A DNA stretch of 9,236 nucleotides from an uncultured Eubacteriales bacterium (GCA_902766185.1 CACXCQ010000202.1:1-9236); one strand, 5' to 3'; shown: positions 1 to 7,296, counted from the stretch's first letter. The notes: generated from the letters alone by a model not told the origin. Numbers and translations are program-made.

Positions 1-165
1 GCCGAAGATGCTGCCCGTCAGGATCCGGAACACCTCGCCCACGGACAGGGAGTATTTCCCCACGCAAAGGCAGGCAAGGATCAGCGCCAGCAAAACGGCA
101 AAAAGAGCCAGGTTAACTGGCCATCTCTTTTTGCTGTATTCCGTTGACGTCCGATGCGCTGTCAT
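1..165 (-). CDS. FecCD/BtuC-family ABC importer permease, N-terminal part
   Basis: Only the first 55 residues are present; the gene runs off the left edge. The product starts MTAHRTSTEY, has a hydrophobic first membrane segment at about residues 17-36 (LALFAVLLALILACLC), then VGKYSLSVGEVFRIL. That pattern, a first helix followed by a G-x-Y/V-x-[IL]-S-x-x-E-[VI]-x-x-[IL]-L segment, is characteristic of permeases of the BtuC/FecD/FhuB/MolB family. These form the membrane channel of importers for iron-siderophores, haem, cobalamin or molybdate/tungstate. The ATG lies in frame with, and 6 nt beyond, the stop of the 1888-aa gene. No good Shine-Dalgarno is seen at normal spacing, so translation is probably coupled to that gene. 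The family call is fairly secure; the substrate cannot be read from this fragment. The ATPase and binding-protein genes would be expected farther left, outside the window. Confidence 0.8.
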   Translation of the reverse strand, partial: MTAHRTSTEYSKKRWPVNLALFAVLLALILACLCVGKYSLSVGEVFRILTGSIFG

Positions 166-171
166 CTCAGA

Positions 172-3100
172 TTATTTAACCGTTACCTTCTTTATTTTGG
201 AATACTTTGAGTATACCACAGACCCCCTGACTTTCGTATAGGCACGGAGCTTATAGTAATATTTCTTTCCTTTCTTCAGCTTCTTGTCGGTGAAGGTCGT
301 GGTGCCAGCCTTGCGGATGGTGCCGGCCCTCGTGTACTTTCCGTTCTTCTTCGCGGCGCGGTAAACGATGTATCCGTCGGCGCCGCTGACCTTGTTCCAC
401 TTCAGGATGGCTTTCTTCTTGCCCGGCTTGATGGATCTAATGACGGGCTTCACGCCCTTCAGGGGGTTCGCCTCGGGGAAGTCCCCGGTGAAATCCCGCA
501 CCGCCAGCCCGTTGTTGGATCCTGCATAAAGCACGTTGCCAAAGAAGTCCAGACTGTAGATGCTGTCGCTGCTCGCCGCTGCCGGCCAGCTGGACCGGGC
601 AGAGGAATACTGCGCCGTCACGCTGAGCTTGCCGAATCTGACTGTCGGATCCGCGATGCAGAGGATGCCGTTGGCCGAGGTTCCGAACCAGAGTCCGCCC
701 CGGGGATCAAAGGCGACCATCCTGAGCTCCGGATTGGTCTGCTGCCCGGTGCCGTTCAAGTACTTCTCGCCCACCAGTCCGAAGCCGGTGTATTCCTTCG
801 CTTTGGCTCCGGCCTTGCTCACGTTCCATACCTTGCCGCCTTCGTTGTCCATCCCGCTGTAGGAGCCGGAAGCCACAGCCCAGGCGCTGCCGTTCTTATC
901 CACGGCGATGTCCCTGACCCAGACGTCTCCCATCCGGTAAAACTCCGTCTTGCTGTCCTTCTTCGCGGTATAGGCGTAGGACTTAATGACCTTCCCATCC
1001 CTGAAGCAGGCGAAACCGCCGGTGTAGGATCCGTCCGCATTGGTGTCCGGATAGAATCCGCACCAGAGCACGCCGTCCTCATCGATCTCGATGTTGTCGA
1101 CGGATTCCGCGGGGAAATCCACTTCGCTCACGCCGTCACCGCCGTTCTTGCCCCAGGACTGCCAGGTATCCGCCTTCGGATCGTACTTCGTCAGCCCCTT
1201 CGCGGTGCCGAACCAGACGTTTCCGGCGTTGTCGATCTTGATCTCCTGCACGAAATCATCGGCCACCGTGTTGTCCGCAGCGTTGTAATACGTGATCGCG
1301 CCGTCCTTCATGTACGCCGCGCCATGGCTTGCGCCGCCGTTGGACCCCTGGCTGATCCACACGCCCCCGTTCTGATCGGGGCAGACCGCGTAGGCGACGG
1401 TGCCCGCCAGCGCGGGCTCCGTCGCGGAATTATACGTAGTAAATGTTCCTTCGCCCTTCGGCAGACAGCTTACGCCGCCGCCGTTGGTTCCGACCCAGAT
1501 GTTGCCCTGGGGATCCGCGGCGGTGGACCGCAGTCCCGCCAGGGGAAGCTCTCCGGCCGCGCCGGAAGCTTTATAGAACGTGAATTCGCCGCTGCCGGCT
1601 GTTATTCCGGCGCCCTTTTTCGCCGCCTTTGCGGCAGGTTTTGCCGCGGCCTTTGCCGCTGCGCTGCCACTGACCGCAATGGTGATGGAGGTGACCTCCA
1701 TGATGCAGGCGCCCTGCGCGTTATGCACCATCAGGCGCAGCGGGCCGCCCTTGTTGTCCACGGTGGAATCGTATCCGACTCCGATGGGCGTGCTCTTGCC
1801 GCCGGCGGACAGCGGATAGCCGTCCATACCGTAGGCCAGAAGCACCGGCACCCGGTTCTCACCGTCCTTGATCCCGTTTTTGAGGCCGTCCAGACCAGCC
1901 TTTTCAACCGCGTCCACGCTGTAGCCGTCCTTGGCCTTGACCGTGATGGTGATCGGATCATCGATCCCCTCCACGTCCGCGAACTGCGACTGGATCAGCT
2001 GCCAGAAATTCAGACCCTCCCAGGTGTTCTCCTTTACCGCGTAGATCTTTTCCTGGGCGATGAGATCCTTCATTCCTTCCAGCTGCTCCACCGTCAGGGT
2101 CTTCGTCTGCTCCGTGCCGTCCGCTCCTACGACCTTCATCTCCAGAGTGTCGTCGAGATAGGTCTTGTACACCTCCGCGCTGCTGTGGTTCCAGCTGACC
2201 TGCTCGCCCGACGTCACCTCGATGCGGGTCACGTTGTTCAGGATCTTCACGGAATTGACGTCGGTCTTGCTCGTCTGGCCGATGACCAGCTTCAGCGGAC
2301 CGCCGCTGTTCTTATACTTCTTGCTGTAGCCCTTGGATCTCGAGGAGACCACCAGGGGACGGCCCTTCTTCGTGTTCTTGAACTTCACTGAAGAGGAGCC
2401 GAAGGCCAGCATCACCGGCAGGTTCTTCTTGCCGTTCTTCGTGTTCCGGTACGTGGTCTTCATGATGTCCGAAAGAGCGAACTCGTAGGGCTTATCCGGT
2501 CTTGCCGCCGTGTACACCCGCACCTTGTCCGCGCTGGTCTTGAGTCCCACGTCCGTGGATTTCAGGAACTTATACAAAGGCAGGCCGCGGTAACGGATCT
2601 GAGTGACTTTTTTCTTCTTGTCCCGGATGGAGTAGTCCTTCGTGGTGATGATGGACTGCTTGCCCTCCAGCTCGTTCACGGTGAAGGCCTTCTCTCCGGT
2701 GAGCCATGTGCCGGCTCCGGTCACCTTCAGCTTCTTCGAACCCAGCTTGTTGTAGGGCCTGGTCACGTGGGCGTATTTGTCCGGCTTCAGGTCGATCTCG
2801 ATGGAAGTGATGTTGTTCATGCTTCCCATGATCTTCTTTGCCTTCTTGGAGGCTCTGGGCAGCACCACCTGCAGGGGGCCTCCGCTGTTGGCCACCCGAT
2901 AGGAAGTGGCCTCAGCCGCGGCTCCGCTGACCTTCGTCAGCTTCGCCTTGCCCAGGTAGCCCTTGGAACTGGTCTTCTTCACCAGGGGATATCCGTTCTT
3001 GCCGAAAGCGATGACCGGCGTAAGGCCGCCGAGCTTCGTCTTGGCGTTGTATCCGTTCTTCGTGTTCAGGACCGTCTTCAGATCCAGGGTCAGCTTTTTC

Positions 3101-5838
3101 TTGCCAGACCGGAAGGTGATCTTCCCCTGGGAGCCCTGCAGCTGCAGCACGTCCCGGATGAAGTAGCGCAGATCCACGCCCTCGTAGAGGTCGTTCTTGT
3201 ACTTGCCCTTCTTCCCAGTCTCGTAGTAATCCTTGACCTTTGCCTCCTGCAGCTGCGCCGCCGACAGCGTGCCGCCGTAGAGAAGCTCTTCCAGATCCTT
3301 CACGGAATACGTCTTCTTCGTCTTGTTCACGCCGTTGCGGACGACTACCTTGAACTTGGTCCCCTTCAGCTTCCCGTAGGATGATCCTGCGGGCTGATAG
3401 GTGTGGGTGCTGTAATGGTACTTATCTTCGCCCACGACGATCTTGTCCAGCAGCTTGGCCTGGTTGGATCCGTTGGCGTGGTTGTAATCCATCTTGCCGG
3501 AGATGACCCGCAGCGGGCCGCCGTCGTTGGAAAGACCGCTGAGGTATCCATTCAGGCTCCGGTCGATGACGTAGGGATATTCGTTGACCCCGTAGGACAC
3601 CAGCACGGGATATCCCACGCTCAGCTTGTCGCCGGTGGTCACGTCGGTACCCTGCCGGATGTTTTCGTTGGGCACGTAGGTCCCGTCGTTGTTGTCCGCG
3701 GCGTTCTTCTCGTAGAACCCGAAGCTGTCGGGGTCAGCGATCTGCTTCAGGGAGAAGGTGTCGAAGCCGCCGTAATTGTCGGTGGACCGGAAGGTGACCT
3801 TCGTCTCGGTATCGCCTGCCTTTGCGGGATCCACTCCCGAGTGCAGCAGCAGGCTCCAGAGCTTCACGCCCTCGTAGGTATTCACGTACCAGTAGCTGGA
3901 ATTGGCCAGGCTGTACTCGGACCGCCAGCCGTAGCCGTTATCCTTCACGTTGCCGTTCTTGTCGTACTCCACCAGCTTCTCCAGCTCGGAGACCCGGTAG
4001 TTGATCTCCCGGCCGATCTCATCGCCGGTGACGGTCAGCACGTACTGGGTGTTTCTCGCCGTGTTGTAGGGCGACTTGTCGTGCTTGAAGCCCGGAGTCT
4101 TCTCCCGCTCCACGTAGATGTAGGCCATGTTGCCGAAGGTCTTGTAGGCGGAATTGCCTCCGTACCGGTCGCGGTCGTAGACGAACTTCAGGCACCCGTC
4201 CTCGTTGCCCAGATCCGCGTCGCCTCCGGTGCCGCCGTCAAAGACGAAGGGCCTTGGGTTGGTCCCGTCCTCGTAAGCTGTTCCATAGGCCACCAGAGCA
4301 GGGTCCCCGTCCTCGTGCATCTTCGCGATCTCCTTCAGGGTGAGCTCGGCGATGGTCTGCCGGTTGCGGTTCTTGATCTTTACGATCTTCGCCTGATCCG
4401 TCAGCCGGATGCCATTGTCTCCGTTGCTCATGTTGTGGAGAATGTAGTAGAGGTCCACACCTTCGTAGGTCCGCTTCACCTCTGCGCCTCCCCGGGTATC
4501 CTTGTAGACGCCGCGGAAGCAGCCGCCGTTGCGGCCCTCCATATCCTTGACGGAAAGGGGCACGCTGGCTTCGGTTCCCGGGCCCTCGATGGTCAAGGTC
4601 GCGCCGGTGATGGCGTCGATGTTGTAGGGTCCGTTCTGGCCCTCGATCCCGCCGTTGGTGATGTGCTTGTATTCGCTCTTCGAGAAATTGATGCCGGAAC
4701 CGGAGGTGACCGTGATCCTGTTCACCAGCTTGGAGGGCTTGCCGTTGGCGTCGGCGCCGTAGAGGCGGAAGAAGCCGTATACGGAGTCATCTCCCTTCTT
4801 GGTCTCATAGATCCCCGCCAGATCTGCGGGTCCTGTGCCCTTCTCGTAGGCGAGCATGTAGTCGCCGTCAACCAGCTCCTTCACCGTATAGCCGCTGGCG
4901 GCCACCGGGTAATCGTCGGCAGTCTCAAAATTGACCACATCATCTTCACCGTATCCGGCCAGCAGCACGGACATGGGCACGCCCCGGACGTAATCTGACG
5001 CCGGGCCGCCGCTGGTGTCGTAATCGTAGGTGCGCTCAGCGTAATCCTGCAGCAGGATGTCCGCCCGGGTATAGCCTTCCGTTCCGATGGTCAGCGCCGT
5101 TTCCGTCACCTCTTCGCCGACCTGCACCTTCTGGATCCCATACTTACTGTTGCCGTTATACAAAGGCTGGTTCATGTCGTCGGCGCCGTCGCCGCCGGCC
5201 TCTTTGGTGAGCTGTCCCACGATCAGGCGCAGCTTGCCGACATCACTGACCGATGACGGCTTCTTCTCCGGCGGCTGTCCGTTGGCTCCCTCCTCATTGC
5301 TGTAAGCCCAGCTGAGGATGGCCGGGACGTCCTTCGTCTTCGCGTCCCCGAAGCCGTCGTAATAGCCGCGGCCGCCGTCAAGCCCGAGGGCTTTGGTGGT
5401 GGATGGATTCACGTAGTCCCCGCCGCTTTGGAAGGAGCAGCGATACCCATCGGAGGCGATGAACGAGATCTCATCCGTTCCTGCCGCAGCATCGCCTAAC
5501 AGCGATGATACCTTCACGCCGTCAGCGATAAAATAGCTCCTGGTGTAGGGCTCCTGCTGCTTTCTTGAGGAATACATCTCCCCCGTCACGCCGTCCATGG
5601 CCTTCAGTTCTTCAAGCGAATAGGACACTTCCTTCGATACCGTGTCCTGGCTGTAGGCAGCGCCGGTCAGCCCCTGGCCGGTCACCACCACCGCGGGGCT
5701 GCTGGTCTCAAAGCCTTCGCCCGCGGCGTGGACCGCCGACCCGCCTGTCAGCGGCATCATGGTGAAGACCAGCGCCACGGACAGGACCGCAACGAGCGCC
5801 CTTGCCGCCTTTTTTCTCATTCCCGTTAACCTTTGCAT
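172..5838 (-). CDS. Giant exported protein: seven SUOX-like repeats, beta-propeller, Fn3
   Basis: An 1888-aa exported protein. A signal peptide spans residues 1-39 (basic MRKKAARA, hydrophobic core, cleavage near VHAA). Seven SUOX-like units follow at about 50-209, 233-378, 380-580, 596-804, 825-1016, 1034-1209 and 1229-1390. Recurring signatures are Y-x-G-[VL]-x-L-x-x-[LI]-[LI], then F-x-[AS]-x-D-[GN]-Y, then VPVLLAYG-x-x-GYPL, and finally GGPLRLV followed by a [VI]-T-x-[IV]-[ETV]-[VI] strand. This order is that of oxidoreductase molybdopterin-binding domains. An Ala/Lys-rich linker (1391-1411) leads to a propeller (1416-1785) with seven G-[NGS]-x-[WL]-x-G-type blades, then Fn3 (1796-1888). 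The third unit holds D408-AITGA-T414, a flavinylation-type motif. No LPXTG, SLH or C-terminal membrane helix is seen. The start is supported by AGGAGG 7 nt upstream. The domain calls are by eye; the biochemical role is unknown. The product is probably a surface or secreted redox, cofactor-binding or scaffold protein. Confidence 0.9.
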   Translation of the reverse strand: MQRLTGMRKKAARALVAVLSVALVFTMMPLTGGSAVHAAGEGFETSSPAVVVTGQGLTGAAYSQDTVSKEVSYSLEELKAMDGVTGEMYSSRKQQEPYTRSYFIADGVKVSSLLGDAAAGTDEISFIASDGYRCSFQSGGDYVNPSTTKALGLDGGRGYYDGFGDAKTKDVPAILSWAYSNEEGANGQPPEKKPSSVSDVGKLRLIVGQLTKEAGGDGADDMNQPLYNGNSKYGIQKVQVGEEVTETALTIGTEGYTRADILLQDYAERTYDYDTSGGPASDYVRGVPMSVLLAGYGEDDVVNFETADDYPVAASGYTVKELVDGDYMLAYEKGTGPADLAGIYETKKGDDSVYGFFRLYGADANGKPSKLVNRITVTSGSGINFSKSEYKHITNGGIEGQNGPYNIDAITGATLTIEGPGTEASVPLSVKDMEGRNGGCFRGVYKDTRGGAEVKRTYEGVDLYYILHNMSNGDNGIRLTDQAKIVKIKNRNRQTIAELTLKEIAKMHEDGDPALVAYGTAYEDGTNPRPFVFDGGTGGDADLGNEDGCLKFVYDRDRYGGNSAYKTFGNMAYIYVEREKTPGFKHDKSPYNTARNTQYVLTVTGDEIGREINYRVSELEKLVEYDKNGNVKDNGYGWRSEYSLANSSYWYVNTYEGVKLWSLLLHSGVDPAKAGDTETKVTFRSTDNYGGFDTFSLKQIADPDSFGFYEKNAADNNDGTYVPNENIRQGTDVTTGDKLSVGYPVLVSYGVNEYPYVIDRSLNGYLSGLSNDGGPLRVISGKMDYNHANGSNQAKLLDKIVVGEDKYHYSTHTYQPAGSSYGKLKGTKFKVVVRNGVNKTKKTYSVKDLEELLYGGTLSAAQLQEAKVKDYYETGKKGKYKNDLYEGVDLRYFIRDVLQLQGSQGKITFRSGKKKLTLDLKTVLNTKNGYNAKTKLGGLTPVIAFGKNGYPLVKKTSSKGYLGKAKLTKVSGAAAEATSYRVANSGGPLQVVLPRASKKAKKIMGSMNNITSIEIDLKPDKYAHVTRPYNKLGSKKLKVTGAGTWLTGEKAFTVNELEGKQSIITTKDYSIRDKKKKVTQIRYRGLPLYKFLKSTDVGLKTSADKVRVYTAARPDKPYEFALSDIMKTTYRNTKNGKKNLPVMLAFGSSSVKFKNTKKGRPLVVSSRSKGYSKKYKNSGGPLKLVIGQTSKTDVNSVKILNNVTRIEVTSGEQVSWNHSSAEVYKTYLDDTLEMKVVGADGTEQTKTLTVEQLEGMKDLIAQEKIYAVKENTWEGLNFWQLIQSQFADVEGIDDPITITVKAKDGYSVDAVEKAGLDGLKNGIKDGENRVPVLLAYGMDGYPLSAGGKSTPIGVGYDSTVDNKGGPLRLMVHNAQGACIMEVTSITIAVSGSAAAKAAAKPAAKAAKKGAGITAGSGEFTFYKASGAAGELPLAGLRSTAADPQGNIWVGTNGGGVSCLPKGEGTFTTYNSATEPALAGTVAYAVCPDQNGGVWISQGSNGGASHGAAYMKDGAITYYNAADNTVADDFVQEIKIDNAGNVWFGTAKGLTKYDPKADTWQSWGKNGGDGVSEVDFPAESVDNIEIDEDGVLWCGFYPDTNADGSYTGGFACFRDGKVIKSYAYTAKKDSKTEFYRMGDVWVRDIAVDKNGSAWAVASGSYSGMDNEGGKVWNVSKAGAKAKEYTGFGLVGEKYLNGTGQQTNPELRMVAFDPRGGLWFGTSANGILCIADPTVRFGKLSVTAQYSSARSSWPAAASSDSIYSLDFFGNVLYAGSNNGLAVRDFTGDFPEANPLKGVKPVIRSIKPGKKKAILKWNKVSGADGYIVYRAAKKNGKYTRAGTIRKAGTTTFTDKKLKKGKKYYYKLRAYTKVRGSVVYSKYSKIKKVTVK
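484..1593 (-). other. Seven-blade beta-propeller region (Reg_prop-like)
   Basis: Residues 1416-1785 of the giant protein contain seven spaced blade motifs: GNIWVGTNGGGV (1445), GGVWISQGSNGG (1491), GNVWFGTAKGL (1539), GVLWCGFYPDTN (1589), GSAWAVASGSY (1650), GGLWFGTSANGI (1714) and GNVLYAGSNNGL (1767). Most are preceded by a [DN]-x-x-G turn. This resembles the propeller repeats that form the periplasmic sensor of hybrid two-component systems. Here no membrane helix or kinase follows, so it more likely binds a ligand, glycan or partner protein outside the cell. The seven-blade count is by eye. Confidence 0.7.
1606..1668 (-). repeat. Ala/Lys low-complexity linker between SUOX array and propeller
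   Basis: Codons for residues 1391-1411 encode almost only Ala, Lys, Gly and one Pro (AAAKAAAKPAAKAAKKGAG). It is a flexible or helical hinge separating the repeat array from the beta-propeller. The run of GCC/GCG/AAA-type codons makes this stretch prone to length variation between strains. Confidence 0.8.
1669..5691 (-). repeat. Seven tandem SUOX-like domain repeats within the giant gene
   Basis: These are protein-level tandem repeats, each about 145-210 residues, diverged enough that the DNA copies do not line up simply. The late signatures are clearest in unit 4 (LVSYGVNEYPY, NDGGPLRVISG), unit 5 (VIAFGKNGYPL, NSGGPLQVVLP), unit 6 (MLAFGSSS, NSGGPLKLVIG) and unit 7 (LLAYGMDGYPL, NKGGPLRLMV). 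Unit 1 has a looser version (ILSWAYS, GKLRLIVG). Unit 2 is shorter and closest to the first domain of the neighbouring 436-aa protein. Unit 3 ends GCLKFVYDRDRY. Units 5 and 6 are unusually lysine-rich. Boundaries are approximate. Confidence 0.7.
4597..4617 (-). other. Candidate covalent FMN attachment motif (DAITGAT)
   Basis: Residues 408-414 of the giant protein read D-A-I-T-G-A-T. This matches the D-x-x-[ST]-G-A-T consensus recognised by the flavin transferase ApbE in NqrB, NqrC, RnfG and other exported FMN-binding proteins, where the final Thr carries FMN by a phosphoester bond. Here that residue would be Thr414. The protein is exported, as ApbE substrates are. The surrounding sequence does not look like a complete classic FMN-binding domain, so modification is a hypothesis. 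Confidence 0.5.
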
Positions 5839-5845
5839 CGGTGAA

Positions 5846-5851
5846 CCTCCT
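5846..5851 (-). promoter_or_regulatory. Ribosome binding site of the 1888-aa gene
   Basis: A perfect AGGAGG lies 7 nt before the ATG at 5838, fixing that start. The next in-frame Met (residue 7) would sit too far away. Confidence 0.9.
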
Positions 5852-5898
5852 CAGTCTCTTGATGATGCGGTGTGTGTCACGGACGTTTCAAATGTTCA

Positions 5899-5927
5899 GA
5901 AGCCGGATCCGCACCGGATCCGGCTTC
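5899..5927 (-). other. Perfect 13-bp stem-loop between the 436-aa and 1888-aa genes
   Basis: GAAGCCGGATCCG and its exact reverse complement are separated by 3 nt. The hairpin lies in the 134-nt gap after the 436-aa gene and about 60 nt before the next start. Neither side has a T run (on the minus strand the stem is followed by TGAACATTTG), so it is not a standard intrinsic terminator. It may be an mRNA-stability or processing hairpin that sets different levels of the two products, or a leaky terminator. Confidence 0.75.
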
Positions 5928-5950
5928 GAACCGATCAATCATTATCCTGC

Positions 5951-5969
5951 AATTATTTCGGTAATAATT
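5951..5969. repeat. AT-rich inverted repeat just after the 436-aa gene stop
   Basis: AATTATT and AATAATT flank a 5-nt centre (TCGGT on the plus strand). The element is perfectly palindromic in its arms and starts 4 nt past the stop codon. It could be a regulator binding site or a weak hairpin. In a GC-rich window this AT-rich palindrome stands out, but no regulator can be named. Confidence 0.4.
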
Positions 5970-5972
5970 CTC

Positions 5973-7283
5973 TTATTTCTTGATCTTTACCTTCTTGGCC
6001 GCGGACGGCTTGCTGTACGCTTTGCCATTGAAGGTGTTCTTGTATGCGGTGACCTTGAAGTAATAGGTCTTGCCCTTCTTCAGCTTCTTGACGGTGCACT
6101 TGGTGGTGGATGCCTTCTTGATCGTCTTCACGGTCTTGTACTTGCCGTTCTTCTTCGTTGCCATGGTGACGATGTATCCTTCCGCACCGCTGCTCTTCTT
6201 CCAGGTTACCGTTGCCTTTTTCTTGCCCGCCTTTACGGACTTGATGGTCACCTTCGCCGGCGCTTTGACCGCTTCGGTCGCTACAGTCAGGGTGATGGAA
6301 TCTCCGCCGACCCAGTATTTCCTGTTCTGCTCAATGCCCGCTACCAGGCCGATGGCAGTCTTCTGGACCTTCGCGCCATTCTCTGTCCAGATGAACATGG
6401 CCTGGTTGCCGTCAGCATCCTTCTCCATGATCATTTCCTTCGTGTATTCCTTGCTGTAGCCATCGTTGGCTGTGGCCGTCACGGAGACCAGATCCTCCGT
6501 CTCCTTCACGCCGGCCAGTCTGATCAGATTCTCGATGGTCACGCCGTCCACAGTGAATTCTTCCTGTGTTCCCGCGCTGTTCACGGTCTTGAATACCGCG
6601 TCCTTGATGATGATCGGCACGATGCTCTCATCGTTCTTCAGCGTCTTGATGGAGTCATAGGCCAGCTGCTTGTCCAGACCTTCTCCCTTGACCGTCAGAA
6701 CATCCACCGGCTGCGGATCCGGCTGGGGATCAGGCTGAGCCGCGTTCTCGATGGTGATGCGGTTGACCCACTTGTCCACCAGCGCTTTGCCTTCGCTGTC
6801 CTTACCTACATAGAACTTGAAATATCCGCCGTAGAGCTTCTTGCCTTTTTCATTGACTTCATCCGATGTGGGATCGTACATAGTTCCGGCCTCTTCGTAG
6901 GCCAGAAGTCCCTTGCTGTCCTTCAGCTCCTTGACGGTCTTGCCGGAAGCGTTCAGCTTGTCGTAGTTGTCCTGCGTGCCGACAGTCACGACCGCATCAT
7001 CCTCATAGCCCTTTAACAGTCTCTTGACGGCGATGCCCTTGAGGGCCACGCCAAAGGAATCATCCTCGATCGGATCGCCGAATGCCGCGATGACATCTTC
7101 TCTCGTCTGGTACTCGGTCTTTGTTCCGTCCGGACCGGTGATCGTCAGCGCCGGCTGATAGTCCGCCGCGTCCGCCGCGAAGGCGAATCCTGCGGAAAGC
7201 GGCATCATGGTGAACACCAGGGCCACCGCCAGGAGCGCCATCAGCAGCTTCGTGCCGATCGTATTTTTCCTTGCAATATTCAT
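5973..7283 (-). CDS. Exported protein with two SUOX-like domains and C-terminal Fn3
   Basis: A 436-aa protein. The signal peptide is residues 1-36 (MNIARKN, hydrophobic core, AFA cleavage). Domain 1 is about 45-178 and contains KGIAVKRLLKGY, then GKTVKEL and LLAYEEAGT, then VNRITI. A PDPQPDPQPVD linker (184-194) joins it to domain 2 (about 195-335: DGVTIENLIRLAG, TANDGYSKEY, GDSITLTV). Fn3 is 342-436 and ends AAKKVKIKK. Domain 1 closely resembles unit 2 of the 1888-aa protein, including the G-[KY]-TVKEL and LAYE motifs and the closing VNRIT strand, so the genes are paralogous. No cysteine occurs in either SUOX-like domain, so a cysteine-ligated molybdenum centre is not possible; the only Cys is in Fn3. 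The longer start at 7289 is only 1 nt from AGGAGG. The chosen ATG at 7283 has 7-nt spacing. It lies 36 nt after the upstream gene, in the same operon. Function unknown; probably a surface ligand-binding or partner protein of the giant product. Confidence 0.88.
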   Translation of the reverse strand: MNIARKNTIGTKLLMALLAVALVFTMMPLSAGFAFAADAADYQPALTITGPDGTKTEYQTREDVIAAFGDPIEDDSFGVALKGIAVKRLLKGYEDDAVVTVGTQDNYDKLNASGKTVKELKDSKGLLAYEEAGTMYDPTSDEVNEKGKKLYGGYFKFYVGKDSEGKALVDKWVNRITIENAAQPDPQPDPQPVDVLTVKGEGLDKQLAYDSIKTLKNDESIVPIIIKDAVFKTVNSAGTQEEFTVDGVTIENLIRLAGVKETEDLVSVTATANDGYSKEYTKEMIMEKDADGNQAMFIWTENGAKVQKTAIGLVAGIEQNRKYWVGGDSITLTVATEAVKAPAKVTIKSVKAGKKKATVTWKKSSGAEGYIVTMATKKNGKYKTVKTIKKASTTKCTVKKLKKGKTYYFKVTAYKNTFNGKAYSKPSAAKKVKIKK

Positions 7284-7290
7284 TCTCATT

Positions 7291-7296
7291 CCTCCT
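7291..7296 (-). promoter_or_regulatory. Ribosome binding site deciding the start of the 436-aa gene
   Basis: AGGAGG is 7 nt from the ATG at 7283 but only 1 nt from the upstream in-frame ATG at 7289. The downstream Met is therefore favoured and the protein begins MNIARKN. Confidence 0.85.

Noticed and set aside
172..453. Cell-wall sorting signal at the C-terminus of the giant protein
   Set aside because: No LPXTG-like motif, hydrophobic stretch or classic sortase tail is present; the protein ends within a Lys-rich Fn3 strand.
3403..4998. Long plus-strand open frame of 531 codons opposite the giant gene
   Set aside because: It is an antisense shadow caused by the GC-rich codon pattern. Its translation is Val/Leu/Gly-rich with no recognisable domains, while the minus frame carries coherent repeated domains.
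5802..7016. Plus-strand open frame of 404 codons across the gap between genes B and C
   Set aside because: It crosses the intergenic hairpin and lies antisense to two well-supported genes; its translation looks like a shadow frame.
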